Source: Neobacillus pocheonensis
Lineage (GTDB): Bacteria; Bacillota; Bacilli; Bacillales; Cytobacillaceae
Assembly (NCBI GenBank): GCA_023702235.1
Contig: JAMQCR010000002.1
Coordinates: 620,001 to 684,000 of the forward strand
DNA length: 64,000 bases
Direction: 5' to 3'
Shown here: piece after piece, positions 45,404 through 54,750 of the stretch
Position numbering within the stretch: position 1 is the stretch's first letter
Layout of the letters: the number at the start of each line of letters is the position of its first letter
Notes under the pieces: generated by a model
What the model saw: only the letters and a program-made list of their open reading frames with translations
Databases searched by the model: none
What the model was told of the DNA's origin: nothing
Made by a program: the position numbers and the translations under genes

Positions 45404-48400
45404 TTATTCTTCCATTGCCATTTTTACTTTCTTCTTTCTCCGTTTCATAAATAACTCATATACCAGCGGAACAACAATTAAGGTTAATAACGTCGAGCTG
45501 GTTAAACCGCCGATTACGGAAATACCTAATCCTTTGGAGATCAGGCCACCGCTTCCTCCTTCCGCCCCTACAGCAAGTGGGATAAGGGCACAAATGGTCG
45601 CAATCGCCGTCATCAAAATCGGACGTAATCGAGTGGATGCTGCCTCAAGGATCGCTTCCCTCGTTGATAACCCTTCTTTTTCCTTACGAACAACGCGGTC
45701 AATTAATACAATCGCATTTGTAATAACAATCCCGATCAACATGAGTGCGCCAATCATAACAGAGATGCTGATCGTTTCCCCTGCGATAAATAAGCCGACG
45801 AACGCACCGATTATCACAAATGGAAGGGAGAAAAGAATCGCTAATGGAACCAAACCACTGCCAAATGTAATCACTAAGATGAGATACACAACGGCAATTG
45901 CTGCTAGCATAGCTAAACCCAGCTGTGAAAAGGAATTGTTAATATCCTCAGTCACACCACCCATAGATGTTTTCACTCCTGTAGACAAGTTCAACTTATT
46001 AATCTGCTGTTGAACAGCTGCACTCACCTTGGAGACATCCTTTGTTTTTATTTCACCTGTAACACTCGCATAAATGTCGCCATTTTTTCGTGTAATGGTA
46101 TCGGAAGTTTGACCCTTCACTACTTTCGTGACATCAGAAATTTTCACCGTCTTCCCTGTAGGTGACGACACTGTTTTATTCGTTAAATCATTAATATTGT
46201 TAATGCTGTTTGTGTCGCCTTCAAGATAGACATCCACATCTTTTCCATCTTGTTTGATAGAAGTCAAAAGCTGCTGCTGATTGTTTTGGCCAAGTGCCGC
46301 ACCAATTTGAGCCGTTGTTAAACCAAGCTCACTTAGCTTATCTTTATCAACCACGAGCGAATACTCAATGTAATTTTTTGAAAGACTTGTGTCTATATTT
46401 TTAAGATTTTTGTTTTCCTTCATGATCGTTTGTATTTTCATAATGGTCGGTTTTATTTGTTCAATGGAATTCCCAAATACATTAACCGTTAGATTATTCG
46501 AGCTTCCGGAGCTTGACATATTCAGTAAGCCCCATTCGCCTTTACCTGTCATTTTCTTCAGATCCGCGATCAGCTTTTCATGTTCTTTTGAAAAGTTTGG
46601 TGTATTATCAGCGTATTGAATATAAAATAATGCACTATTATTATTTTGAGCAGGTCCCAACCCCATCGGATTTCCGCCGCCAATGGAGTACTGAATGGTT
46701 TTCACATGAGCGCGATGTTCGAGAAAGTTTTCAACTTCAGTTCCGATCTTCTTCACATCATCAAGGGTTTGGCCTGGATCTGGACTATACGTAATTCCAA
46801 TTGTTTTTTGCTCATCAGAACCAATAAAGCTGACGCCAATAAATGGAACCAGACATAAAGAACCAACCAGTAGAAAAATCGCAATAATCGATACGACCCA
46901 TTTATGATTTAATGACCAATTAAGAATGTCTCGATAATAGGAACCAAGCTTCCATTGCCTTGTTTTTCCGTGCTTAGACTTTGCTTTTACACCCTTTTTA
47001 AAAAAGCTATGTGCGAGCATAGGCACCACGGTAATAGCGACCAATAAGGAAGCTAGGAGAGAAAAGACAATGGTTAGCGCGAATGGCAAAAAGAGTTCAC
47101 CGACCATCCCGGTAACAAAACCCATTGGCAGGAATACGGCGATTGTTACGATTGTTGAGCTCATAATCGGAACAAACATTTCCCTTGTTGCAGAAATAAT
47201 TAGGTCACGACCTTTTAATGGCTCATCAGACAGTGACATCCGCCGGTAAATATTTTCAATTACGACGATAGAATCATCAATAACCCGCCCTATCGCAACA
47301 GTCATCGCACCTAGCGTCATAATATTTAACGTAATCCCCATCGCATTTAGCAAAATAATTCCAATTAAAAGGGATAATGGAATCGAAACAACTGAAATGA
47401 TGGTCGATTTAAAGTTTCTTAAAAAAAGCAAAATAATGATCATCGCAAAAATGGCACCAAGAATGCCTTTTTCAAGCATCGTATGAACAGAATCTTTTAT
47501 TGGCTGTGCTTGGTCAAATGTCGTCACAAAACGAATACCTGGTATATCTTTCTTAACCTTTTCAATCTCATTATGAACCGCATTCCCAACATCAACCGTG
47601 TTGGCATCTGACGATTTAACAATCTGAACAGCGATGGACGGCTCACCATTTGTTCGGCTAATTGATTGCGATTTCCCAACCATTTTGATCGTCGCAATAT
47701 CGCTAAGCTTTACGGTTGGAAGTGTGGCCGCACTTGGCTGTGTCATCATGCTCGCTCCCTGGCCTTGGCCGGTTGGATTCAATTTAGCAGATGGGCCAGT
47801 CGCTTGTGGATTAACTTGCTGAGCTCCACCCATGCCTTGAATTGGAATCGGTAAATTTTTCAGATCATCAAGGGTTGTCAATTTCCCATTCACCACAACC
47901 GATTGCTGTGAATCATTGAAGTTATAAAGTCCGAGTGGATAATTGAGATTATCACCCTTAATGATATTTTGGACAGTCTGTTCATTTAAACCATACTTCT
48001 GTAATTGATCTTTTTTAAAGGAAAGATCAACTTCATTTACCTCCTGTCCGGAAACGTCAACGCTTGAGACACCTTTAATTCCTTCCAAGCTTGGGACTAA
48101 TTTGTTATTAATCGTGTCTGTCAGACTGGCAAGCGATTGACCCGATTGGGTCACACTCAACATCACAATCGGAAACGAATTGAAGGACAAGCGAGATACA
48201 TTAGGTTTCTGGACATTGTCAGAGAATTGAATTATACTGACTGCATCTTTTAAATTACTTTCTGCTTTATCCAAATCGGTTCCATAATTAAATTCTATTT
48301 GGATTGAGGAAACGTCTTTATTGGAGCTTGATGACAAAGTATTTACACTGGATATATTTTGAACGACCTGTTCAATAGGCTTGGTAACTTGGTCGTCCAC

Positions 48401-48577
48401 TTCTTGCGGTGTTGCACCAGGGTCAATCGTTGAAATGGTGATCACAGGCAAAGTAATATTGGGTAAAGTCTCCATTTTCATATTCATGGAAGAATACACC
48501 CCAGCTACCACCACAATAAGAGTCAAAAGCCATAATGCAAATTTGTTTGATAAAGAAAATTGAATAATTCGCTGCAT
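45404..48577 (-). CDS. swrC: RND-family efflux pump, SwrC/AcrB-like
   Basis: 1,057 residues: 12 membrane helices and two large periplasmic-type loops of the HAE RND class. The first helix follows QRIIQFSLSNKFALWLLTL; the proton-relay region reads GRVIDDSIVVIENIYRR and the second half VLIDRVVRKEKEG. It closely parallels B. subtilis SwrC (YerP), which exports surfactin and other amphiphiles. AAAGGAAGG precedes the ATG at 48577; the frame extends 17 codons further without a site. Unusually, it sits inside Tn3-type terminal repeats. Confidence 0.88.
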   Translation of the reverse strand: MQRIIQFSLSNKFALWLLTLIVVVAGVYSSMNMKMETLPNITLPVITISTIDPGATPQEVDDQVTKPIEQVVQNISSVNTLSSSSNKDVSSIQIEFNYGTDLDKAESNLKDAVSIIQFSDNVQKPNVSRLSFNSFPIVMLSVTQSGQSLASLTDTINNKLVPSLEGIKGVSSVDVSGQEVNEVDLSFKKDQLQKYGLNEQTVQNIIKGDNLNYPLGLYNFNDSQQSVVVNGKLTTLDDLKNLPIPIQGMGGAQQVNPQATGPSAKLNPTGQGQGASMMTQPSAATLPTVKLSDIATIKMVGKSQSISRTNGEPSIAVQIVKSSDANTVDVGNAVHNEIEKVKKDIPGIRFVTTFDQAQPIKDSVHTMLEKGILGAIFAMIIILLFLRNFKSTIISVVSIPLSLLIGIILLNAMGITLNIMTLGAMTVAIGRVIDDSIVVIENIYRRMSLSDEPLKGRDLIISATREMFVPIMSSTIVTIAVFLPMGFVTGMVGELFLPFALTIVFSLLASLLVAITVVPMLAHSFFKKGVKAKSKHGKTRQWKLGSYYRDILNWSLNHKWVVSIIAIFLLVGSLCLVPFIGVSFIGSDEQKTIGITYSPDPGQTLDDVKKIGTEVENFLEHRAHVKTIQYSIGGGNPMGLGPAQNNNSALFYIQYADNTPNFSKEHEKLIADLKKMTGKGEWGLLNMSSSGSSNNLTVNVFGNSIEQIKPTIMKIQTIMKENKNLKNIDTSLSKNYIEYSLVVDKDKLSELGLTTAQIGAALGQNNQQQLLTSIKQDGKDVDVYLEGDTNSINNINDLTNKTVSSPTGKTVKISDVTKVVKGQTSDTITRKNGDIYASVTGEIKTKDVSKVSAAVQQQINKLNLSTGVKTSMGGVTEDINNSFSQLGLAMLAAIAVVYLILVITFGSGLVPLAILFSLPFVIIGAFVGLFIAGETISISVMIGALMLIGIVITNAIVLIDRVVRKEKEGLSTREAILEAASTRLRPILMTAIATICALIPLAVGAEGGSGGLISKGLGISVIGGLTSSTLLTLIVVPLVYELFMKRRKKKVKMAMEE

Positions 48578-48625
48578 TTTTTCCTTCCTTTCCGCATTTG
48601 AATGGAGTGCTTTTTGAAATTTTCT

Positions 48626-48639
48626 CACCTACCTAGGTG
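48626..48639. promoter_or_regulatory. Candidate TetR operator before the RND gene
   Basis: CACCTA-CC-TAGGTG is a perfect 6-2-6 palindrome 49 bp upstream of the pump start and directly after the TetR fragment, in the position where a YerO-like repressor would act. Confidence 0.45.
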
Positions 48640-48645
48640 TTGTTT

Positions 48646-48783
48646 TTATTCATCTATCCTCTTACATAGCCCTTTCTTTAATAATTCAATTTCTACTGTA
48701 TAATTTTTAAGTGATTCTTCATAAGGTAATTCTTTAGCAAAATTTTGAATAAGATTGTGCATGGTCACCGCCAGGCGAACAAA
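48646..48783 (-). pseudogene. TetR regulator C-terminal fragment (YerO-like position)
   Basis: The minus strand codes VRLAVTMHNLIQNFAKELP then YEESLKNYTVEIELLKKGL and a stop, typical of a TetR C-terminal helix bundle. In B. subtilis the TetR gene yerO precedes yerP/swrC, and the same order holds here. The DNA-binding part is gone, replaced by the tnpA remnant, so the pump may have lost its local repressor. Confidence 0.55.
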
Positions 48784-48838
48784 ACTTTATCGTATACTAT
48801 ATCATCCTGCTTGGGAAGCACTGCCGTGAAGCTTTTGA

Positions 48839-49080
48839 ATACAGCATCAGCTTCAAAGAGCCAGTGCTTTAAATATAATAATCAATGCCATCAGTATCTG
48901 GAATACTCTACATCTAACAAAAGCAGTTGAATATCAAAAACGGACAGGTAGTTTTAATGAAGACTTTTGCACCATATGTCACCTTTAGGCTGGGAACATA
49001 TTAATTTGCTAGGAGAATACCATTTTAATTCGGAGAAAGTGATCTCATTAGATTCTTTAAGACCACTAAAACTTTCTTAA
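48839..49080 (+). pseudogene. Tn3-family transposase, C-terminal remnant
   Basis: IQHQLQRASALNIIINAIS, WNTLHLTKAVEYQKR and, after one missing T near 48968, SPLGWEHINLLGEYHF followed by LDSLRPLKLS and a stop. This is the conserved end of Tn3-family TnpA (about 80 of nearly 1,000 residues). It ends 36 bp before the right terminal repeat. Confidence 0.85.
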
Positions 49081-49116
49081 CGTTGTTAAAAACGGGGTAA
49101 TCGTCAAGAAAATGGG

Positions 49117-49154
49117 CTTAGCGTTGTAAATCCGCATTTTCCTGACGGTACCCC
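49117..49154 (-). repeat. Right 38-bp terminal inverted repeat (Tn3 type)
   Basis: Reverse complement of the left end except one base (CTTAGCGTTG instead of CTTAACGTTG). A second, degenerate GGGGTAATCGTCAAGAAAAT lies just inside at 49094-49113. Confidence 0.8.
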
Positions 49155-49382
49155 TTTTTGTATTTTTTCATCGAAATTTTGAAATTCTTCCCAATCAAAC
49201 GGGATAACAATTTGAAGAATTCCATCCCTTAACTTAAGGAATTGCACTTTGCTATCTTTAGGTATTTCTGTATCATAAAAAATTTGTAGGACTTCAATCC
49301 TGTTTGGATTAATATTCTGTTCTGCTATTACGCTATTTAGGGCTTGATTTATTGAAAATAATTTATTGAATTTTTTACACAT
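49155..49382 (-). pseudogene. Hypothetical protein cut by the right transposon end
   Basis: AGGATAAT precedes a GTG. The frame codes KKFNKLFSINQALNSVIAE and FLKLRDGILQIVIPFDWEE, then runs into the terminal repeat at 49154, so its apparent end GVPSGKCGFTTL is transposon sequence. It is not recognised. It is divergent from the PepSY gene at 49410. Confidence 0.5.
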
Positions 49383-49409
49383 TATCCTATTTGGAAAGGA
49401 GTGTAAAAT

Positions 49410-49979
49410 ATGCGAAAATTCGCCATAACAGGTTCGATAGCTTTAGGGATTGCTCTTACTGTAGTAGGAATCACAACTTATGCATCCAATCAAACACAAA
49501 CGGTGACAGGAGCCAGGTACAACTCTGTCTACACTTCAACTTCAGCTAGTATCAATCCCCCTGCTACACTTCCTGCACAGGTTCAAACACATCAAGATCA
49601 GGATAAATTAAAGGGATACGGAATGACCCTTAATGCCCATGCAAAGGATGCAAAAATCGATGCTCAAACTGCCATTCAAAAGGCAGGGCAAGCATTCCCT
49701 GAATGGGCAGGGAAAGCAAAGGGTACGATTGTCGAACATCAATTGGTTACGAATGAGAAGTTTAGAGGATTCTCAGCACAAGCACTACAAAAGAACCCTG
49801 AGTTAGCGAAAAAGGGATACATGGATCATGCAGATGTGTATATCGTGACCTATACAGGTATGTCCGTTCCTTCTCATGTTCCTTACAATTTTAAAGGAGA
49901 AGTTCCTATTCACACTGAATACAATGTTGTGATTGATGCCAAAACAGGGGAACCTTTGATGGGATTCTCTTATCGTTAA
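49410..49979 (+). CDS. Secreted PepSY-domain protein
   Basis: 189 residues. KFAITGSIALGIALTVVGITT is a signal peptide or membrane anchor. A Ser/Thr/Pro-rich linker follows, then a PepSY-like domain with IDAQTAIQKAGQAFPEW and the closing YNVVIDAKTGEPL. PepSY domains inhibit or regulate extracellular proteases. AAAGGAGTG lies before the ATG. Single gene, terminator at 50068. Confidence 0.7.
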   Translation: MRKFAITGSIALGIALTVVGITTYASNQTQTVTGARYNSVYTSTSASINPPATLPAQVQTHQDQDKLKGYGMTLNAHAKDAKIDAQTAIQKAGQAFPEWAGKAKGTIVEHQLVTNEKFRGFSAQALQKNPELAKKGYMDHADVYIVTYTGMSVPSHVPYNFKGEVPIHTEYNVVIDAKTGEPLMGFSYR

Positions 49980-50067
49980 AGGTGAACAAAGACCACACTT
50001 TTTTTGGAAACCAATATAGATAGTCTTAATCAATCTGCAATCTCCATTAAATATATATTAGATTAAG

Positions 50068-50111
50068 AAAGGGTTACGTTCGGTCATTTCCATGCCAGTG
50101 TAACCTTTTTT
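50068..50111 (+). terminator. Intrinsic terminator
   Basis: GGTTAC pairs with GTAACC across a long loop and is followed by seven T. Confidence 0.55.
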
Positions 50112-50334
50112 GTACTCTTGGATAAGCTTGGTGTAGCAGATTAACGCACTGTTCTATGAGCTCCAAAAACGAAGGTTTATGAGACAATTTTTGGCCGGTC
50201 CATTTTGGGACGCTTTTCCCACTTTTTGGTCAAAATAATGTCGCCTAACTTATATCAAAATCTATGTATCAATAAATCTTTTATTGCGCCGTTTATGAAA
50301 CGTTCTAAAAGGTACATGGTCTTTTTGATACGTT

Positions 50335-50868
50335 TCATCTTCCTATCAAAATATTTTTTAATTGTTCAACACTTTCGACAATATAACTAGGGTTAGAATG
50401 ACTTAGTTCTTCTAATGAACCATATCCATAAGTTACTCCAATAGAGTCAATTCCAGTATTATGTGCTCCAATTATATCGTGCTTTCTGTCTCCAATCATA
50501 ATAAAGTTCCCAAGTTTATGGTCATTATATTTATCTAGGATGTATTGAATGATTTCAGTTTTTGACGCTCTTGTTCCATCAAGATTACTTCCGACAATAA
50601 GTTCAAAATACTGGTCAATATTAAAATAATTAAGTATTTGCTCAGCAAAAACAGTAGGCTTTGAAGTTGCAACAACTAAAGTAAAGCCTTCTTCTTTTAA
50701 CGATTTTAATAGTAATGGAATATTTGAATATAACTCATTTTCAAACATCCCCTTCTGCTTAAACCTATCTCTGTAAAAATCGATTGCTTTTTGTGTGCTT
50801 TTTTCATTAAACTCGTAATATTCTGCAAATGAAACTTGTAGTGGTGGACCAATGAAGTCGTAACACAT
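50335..50868 (-). pseudogene. HAD-family hydrolase lacking its N-terminus
   Basis: The 177 residues include the cap domain, motif II (VVATSKPT), motif III lysine (GTRASKTEII) and motif IV (MIGDRKHDIIGA) of phosphoglycolate-phosphatase-like HAD enzymes. Motif I (DxDGT), which holds the nucleophile, should lie about 35 residues before IGPPLQVSF but the upstream DNA has stops and no trace of it. An inverted repeat at 50297-50339 (ATGAAACGT...ACGTTTCAT) lies at its end. Confidence 0.7.
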
Positions 50869-50962
50869 GAAGTTTAATTTAATTCCATCCTCAACTACAT
50901 ACGACGCTATTTCTTCAACCAGATCTTATATTCCTTAAAAATAAATAGGGGGATTGGTAATA

Positions 50963-51181
50963 ATGTTAGAAAAAGTCATCATTCCATTGCCAACAAGCAT
51001 TAGAATAGAAGGAAACACCAGTCAGCCTAACGTTGCTCCAAATTCAGAGCAATTACACGACCTAATTAACAAGTATTATCAAGAGTACAACAAACCAGTT
51101 GTTCTTTTTGGTTATAGTATGGGTGCTTCCATTATTAACCTAACCTTAATTACTGTTTATACTATCCTTCGGTATAAATAG
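50963..51181 (+). pseudogene. Alpha/beta-hydrolase-like fragment
   Basis: GGGGGATT precedes the ATG. The 72-residue frame contains NKPVVLFGYSMGAS, a nucleophile elbow (G-x-S-x-G), then turns to unrelated sequence and stops. Only the segment around the elbow resembles a hydrolase. Confidence 0.35.
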
Positions 51182-51436
51182 CAATTAAAACTTTTGCCTA
51201 TCATCACCGATATTGCTGATGTAATTATCTCGCATTTAAGAGAATAAATGAAAGAGGAAACAAAGAAATCAGTTTATATTAAAACACTTCGTGAAATTGG
51301 CTATAATTGGAGGAGCCAAAAGGGGAAAGCATGTGAAGAAATGTACTTTAGGACTCTGTTGACAAATCAGAGTTTGAAAAGGGACATTGACAGGTTCTCC
51401 TAGGCAAAGAGTACAGATCCTTTGTCCCCATTCATT
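51182..51436. other. Gap with one interspersed repeat copy
   Basis: ATGTGAAGAAATGTACTTTA at 51331-51350 is a copy of the family seen at 14493. A 51-codon frame (51248-51403) reads through it but has no known domain. Confidence 0.35.
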
Positions 51437-52335
51437 TTATATAATATCCAAAGGTATTTTTCTTGTTGGTTTTGGAAATACCTCGTCAAGTCTGTTCAGA
51501 TCTTCTATGGTCAAATGAATAGTAGCAGCTTGAGCATTGGCTAAAACATGTTCTTCCTTAACAGCTTTTGGGATAGCAATTACGTTGTTCGAACGAATGG
51601 TCCACGCAAGAGCAATTTGTAATGGCTGCACATTGTATTTTTCTGCAATCTCAATGATGGTTGGATCGCTTAGTAATTGTCTTCTTAAGCTCCCTCCCTG
51701 GCCAGGGGACTATAGGCCATAATTGGCATGTTATGTTCATGATGCCATGGTAGGAGACCATAATCAATTCCTCTAGAACCTAGATGATATAACACTTGAT
51801 TTGTCACACATTTTTTTCCGTTAGCGGTATCCCACAACTCTATCATATCATCCGTATCAAAATTAGAAACTCCCCATCTTACAATTTTACCATCCTTGCG
51901 CAGTCTCTCCATTCCTTCAATCGTTTCTGCCAAAGGAACACGACCTCTCCAGTGTAAAAGATACAAATCAAGATGATCTGTTCCTAGTCGTTTTAGACTA
52001 TTTTCACATGCGCTTTCAATCAAATCTAACCCGGAATGATGAGGATATACTTTCGATACTAAAAAAACTTTATCTCTACGCCCCTTGATTACCTCACCAA
52101 CTAAACATTCGGAATCGCCATTTCCGTACATTTCAGCCGTATCGATTAGCTTCATGCCTAGTTCTATGCCAAGTTGCAAAGCTTTGATTTCTTTGTTTTT
52201 CGATTGAGGATTTTCACCCATGTACCATGTTCCTTGACCAATACTTGGAAGAAAGGTTCCGTCAGGTAAAGTTACTACACGTTTTTCAAGTGAATGCTTA
52301 ATTCTCAATATTTTTTCATGGTCACGTAAACTCAT
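51437..52335 (-). pseudogene. Aldo/keto reductase, one frameshift
   Basis: The catalytic tetrad is visible: D and Y in LIDTAEMYGNG, K in FLVSKVYPHH and H in LYLLHWRG. The frame ends after AYSPLAREGA; adding one C to the run near 51703 gives AYSPLAQGGSLRRQLLSDP and continues to PKPTRKIPLDII. Corrected length is about 300 residues, normal for the family. AAAGGA lies 9 nt before the ATG at 52335. NADPH-dependent carbonyl reduction is the expected activity. Confidence 0.82.
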
Positions 52336-52434
52336 TTTCATCATTCCTTTCATATCTCACCTTGTTTTTCTTGAACTGCAATTCTTCATTTATTACCATT
52401 TATTGAAAAATTGGATTATTATTTAAAAAATAAA

Positions 52435-52465
52435 TGTGGCTATACATTGTTGTAGTATAGCCACA
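52435..52465. terminator. Bidirectional terminator
   Basis: TGTGGCTATAC and GTATAGCCACA pair over 11 bp between A-rich and A/T-rich flanks, between the SDR and aldo/keto reductase genes. Confidence 0.7.
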
Positions 52466-52487
52466 AAAATAACATTATAATGCTCAC

Positions 52488-53204
52488 TTACACCAAGTGG
52501 CCCCCGCCATCAATAAGAAGAACAGTACCAGTTGTAAAACCATTTTTCACTAAGTACACGTAGGCCTCAGCAATGTCTTCAGGCTGTGCCACGCGATTAA
52601 CAGGTAGCTGCTGTGCAATGTTGCTGTATAAATTTTGTCTTTGCTCGTCAGGCATTCCTCCGTAGAGTGGGGTGTCTACGATACCAGGTGAAACAACATT
52701 TACCCGTATAGGAGCCAGGTCTACTGAAAGCCCTCTAACCAATCCATCAATCGCTGAATTGATCGAAGCAAGTGTAGTTGCCCCCTGTGGTGGACGGATT
52801 CCATAAACACCAGAGGTCAATGTGATAGAACTGGTATCATTTAAGTACGGAATAGCAGCACGAACGGTTAAGTATTGCCCCCAAAACTTACTATCAAACG
52901 CTTCTCTAACATCCGCAACAGGTAAGTCACTAAAATGACCCATTGCACCTTCACCTGCCGTAACGACAAGGTGATCAAAATTCCCTACCATTTTAAAAAA
53001 GTCAGCTAGTTTTTCTTCACTGCGAAAATCAATATTGTATGCTTCCACATTACCACCAAGTACATTCTTTGCCTCAGATAGTTTTGCATCAGAACGACTT
53101 GCAATAATGACTTGAGCAGATTCATCAAGAAATGCCTTCGCTGCGGATAATCCGATACCAGAAGTACCTCCTATTACGACCACACGTTTTCCTTTTAATG
53201 ACAT
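52488..53204 (-). CDS. SDR-family oxidoreductase without the YxxxK motif
   Basis: 238 residues with the NAD(P) motif VVVIGGTSGIGLSAAKAF and the conserved VNVVSPGIVDTPL. Where classical SDRs have Y-x3-K, this protein reads TTLASINSAID. A subgroup of SDRs with LAS(I/V)N at this site exists and probably uses a different mechanism or is not catalytic in the usual sense. AAGGAGGGTTCA lies before the ATG. Confidence 0.82.
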   Translation of the reverse strand: MSLKGKRVVVIGGTSGIGLSAAKAFLDESAQVIIASRSDAKLSEAKNVLGGNVEAYNIDFRSEEKLADFFKMVGNFDHLVVTAGEGAMGHFSDLPVADVREAFDSKFWGQYLTVRAAIPYLNDTSSITLTSGVYGIRPPQGATTLASINSAIDGLVRGLSVDLAPIRVNVVSPGIVDTPLYGGMPDEQRQNLYSNIAQQLPVNRVAQPEDIAEAYVYLVKNGFTTGTVLLIDGGGHLV

Positions 53205-53302
53205 TGTATGAACCCTCCTTAAAAAATTCTTTTTAGGTTGTATCTGAAAACAATATTACATACTACTTTAGTGAAAATAATATAAACCAACGCTTCATTA
53301 TT

Positions 53303-53600
53303 TTATTTTGCTAATAGTTTTAGCGCTTCACGATTGAATGCCGGGATATCATCTGGAAAACGGCTAGTCACAATATTATTGCTTACCACAACTTCTTCAT
53401 CTTTGTAGTTAGCCCCTGCATTTTTTAAATCATTACGAATAGATTTGAAACCAGTTATGTCGACGCCTTTTAATAGGTCTGTATCGATCAATACTTGTGG
53501 TCCATGGCAAATGGCAAAAACAGGTTTGCCTTCTTGGACCAGCATAAGAGTTTGATAGCTGTATCTTTAAACTCCCTGCTAAAAATCATTTTCGTTCTTC
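53303..53600 (-). pseudogene. DJ-1/PfpI-family protein, C-terminal half
   Basis: SREFKDTAIKL, then in a shifted frame LVQEGKPVFAICHGPQVLI with the nucleophile Cys, then NIVTSRFPDDIPAFN. This is the C-terminal half of PfpI/YraA-type proteins (protein deglycase/stress). The N-terminal half is missing, and the sequence switches to nagA on the other strand at about 53600. Confidence 0.7.
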
Positions 53601-53604
53601 GCAG

Positions 53605-54036
53605 ATGATAGTTGGAAGTCACGACAATCGCAGTATCAAATTAGCTTATCTTAATAAAAAGGCTGAGAAACTGATTTTAATAACAGATTCGATGAGAGCT
53701 AAATGCCTCAAAAACGGTACCTATGACTTAGGCGGCCAGGAGGTTGTTGTCAAGGATGGAAGGGCAGAATTGCTCAATGGTGCATTAGCCGGCAGTGTTT
53801 TAAAACTGGGTGATGCTCTGAGGAATATAATGCAATTTGTCCAAGGCTGCCATTTGCAGGATGTTGTTAAAATGGCATCTGAAAATCCTGCAAAGCAGTT
53901 ACATATCTTTGACCGGAAAGGAAGTATCCGAGAAGATAAGGATGCTGACTTGGTTGTGCTGAACAGCGATTATGGAATTGACATGACTTTTTGCAGAGGG
54001 GAAATAGCTTTCAAAAAGGAGGCTGTTTCTATATGA
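53605..54036 (+). pseudogene. nagA: N-acetylglucosamine-6-phosphate deacetylase, C-terminal fragment
   Basis: KLAYLNKKAEKLILITDSM, GGQEVVVKDGRAELLNGAL, AGSVLKLGDALRNIM and KGSIREDKDADLVVLN are the last third of NagA, including the aspartate that acts in catalysis (ITDSM). The first about 250 residues are missing. Its TGA overlaps the nagB ATG (ATGA), so the original operon order is kept. Confidence 0.85.
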
Positions 54037-54750
54037 AAATACTAGATGCCACGAACTATCATGAATTAAGGCAGCATCGCTGCCGAAATTATTCTAAATA
54101 AGGTAAATCATTCGGCTAAGCTAAATTTGGGGCTTGCAACAGGCAGTACACCTTTAGGGTTATATCGGAATTTAATAGAAAACCATCAGCAATATGGTAC
54201 GAGTTACCAGCATGTGAATACATTTAACCTCGATGAATATGTTGGTTTAGATCCACAGGAAGTTAATAGCTATCACAGCTTTATGAAAGGGAATTTATTT
54301 AAATATATTGAAATAAAACAAGAAAATACTCATCTCCCTAACGGTTTCATTGAAGGTTTGGATGAGGAATGTGTTCGGTACGAATCACTAATTGAAACAA
54401 GCGGGGGAATTGATTTGCAGATATTAGGGTTAGGCTGTAATGGCCATATTGGATTCAATGAGCCGGGAACATCTTTTCAATCTAAAACCCATATTGTGGA
54501 GCTGGATTCTTCAACGAGGAAAGCAAATTCCCGGTTTTTCCATTCTATTGAGGAAGTCCCAACCTACGCGATAACGATGGGGATTTCCACGATATGTAAA
54601 AGTAAAGAGATCCTATTATTAGTTTCAAGTAAAGGGAAACTGCAAGCCTTACAAAGACTGCTGGAAGATAATGCAAGCGAAGAATTTCCAGCTTCTATTT
54701 AAAAAAAGCACCCTAAAGTCACGGTTATTGTGGATTCTGAAACTAGCTAA
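54033..54750 (+). pseudogene. nagB: Glucosamine-6-phosphate deaminase, broken
   Basis: MKILDATNYHELR starts the gene. A frameshift near 54072 is followed by LGLATGSTPLGLYRNLI, NTFNLDEYVGLDPQ and LGLGCNGHIGFNEPG, all NagB signatures. Near the end ATT-TAA replaces a sense codon (PASI-stop-KKHPKVTVIVDS), and the C-terminus meets an IS110 fragment. Two lesions plus the truncated nagA make loss of this pathway copy likely. Confidence 0.88.

Larger units (their letters stand above)
44114..49154. mobile_element. Tn3-type transposon carrying an RND efflux pump
   Basis: Two 38-bp inverted repeats (44114-44151 and 49117-49154) that start GGGGTACCG and end ACG(T/C)TAAG, 37 of 38 identical, bound 5,041 bp. 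A Tn3 TnpA C-terminus ends 36 bp inside the right repeat, the normal position. The interior otherwise holds an IS1182 remnant, a complete RND pump gene and a TetR remnant. The flanking pentamers (ATATA and TTTTT) differ, so the two ends may not stem from one simple insertion. Confidence 0.68.

Noticed and set aside
45534..46013. 159-codon plus-strand frame
   Set aside because: Antisense shadow of the RND pump gene; composition follows the complementary codons.
44114..49154. Simple recent Tn3 insertion
   Set aside because: The flanking pentamers are ATATA and TTTTT, so no target duplication supports one clean insertion; reported instead as a bounded segment of uncertain history.
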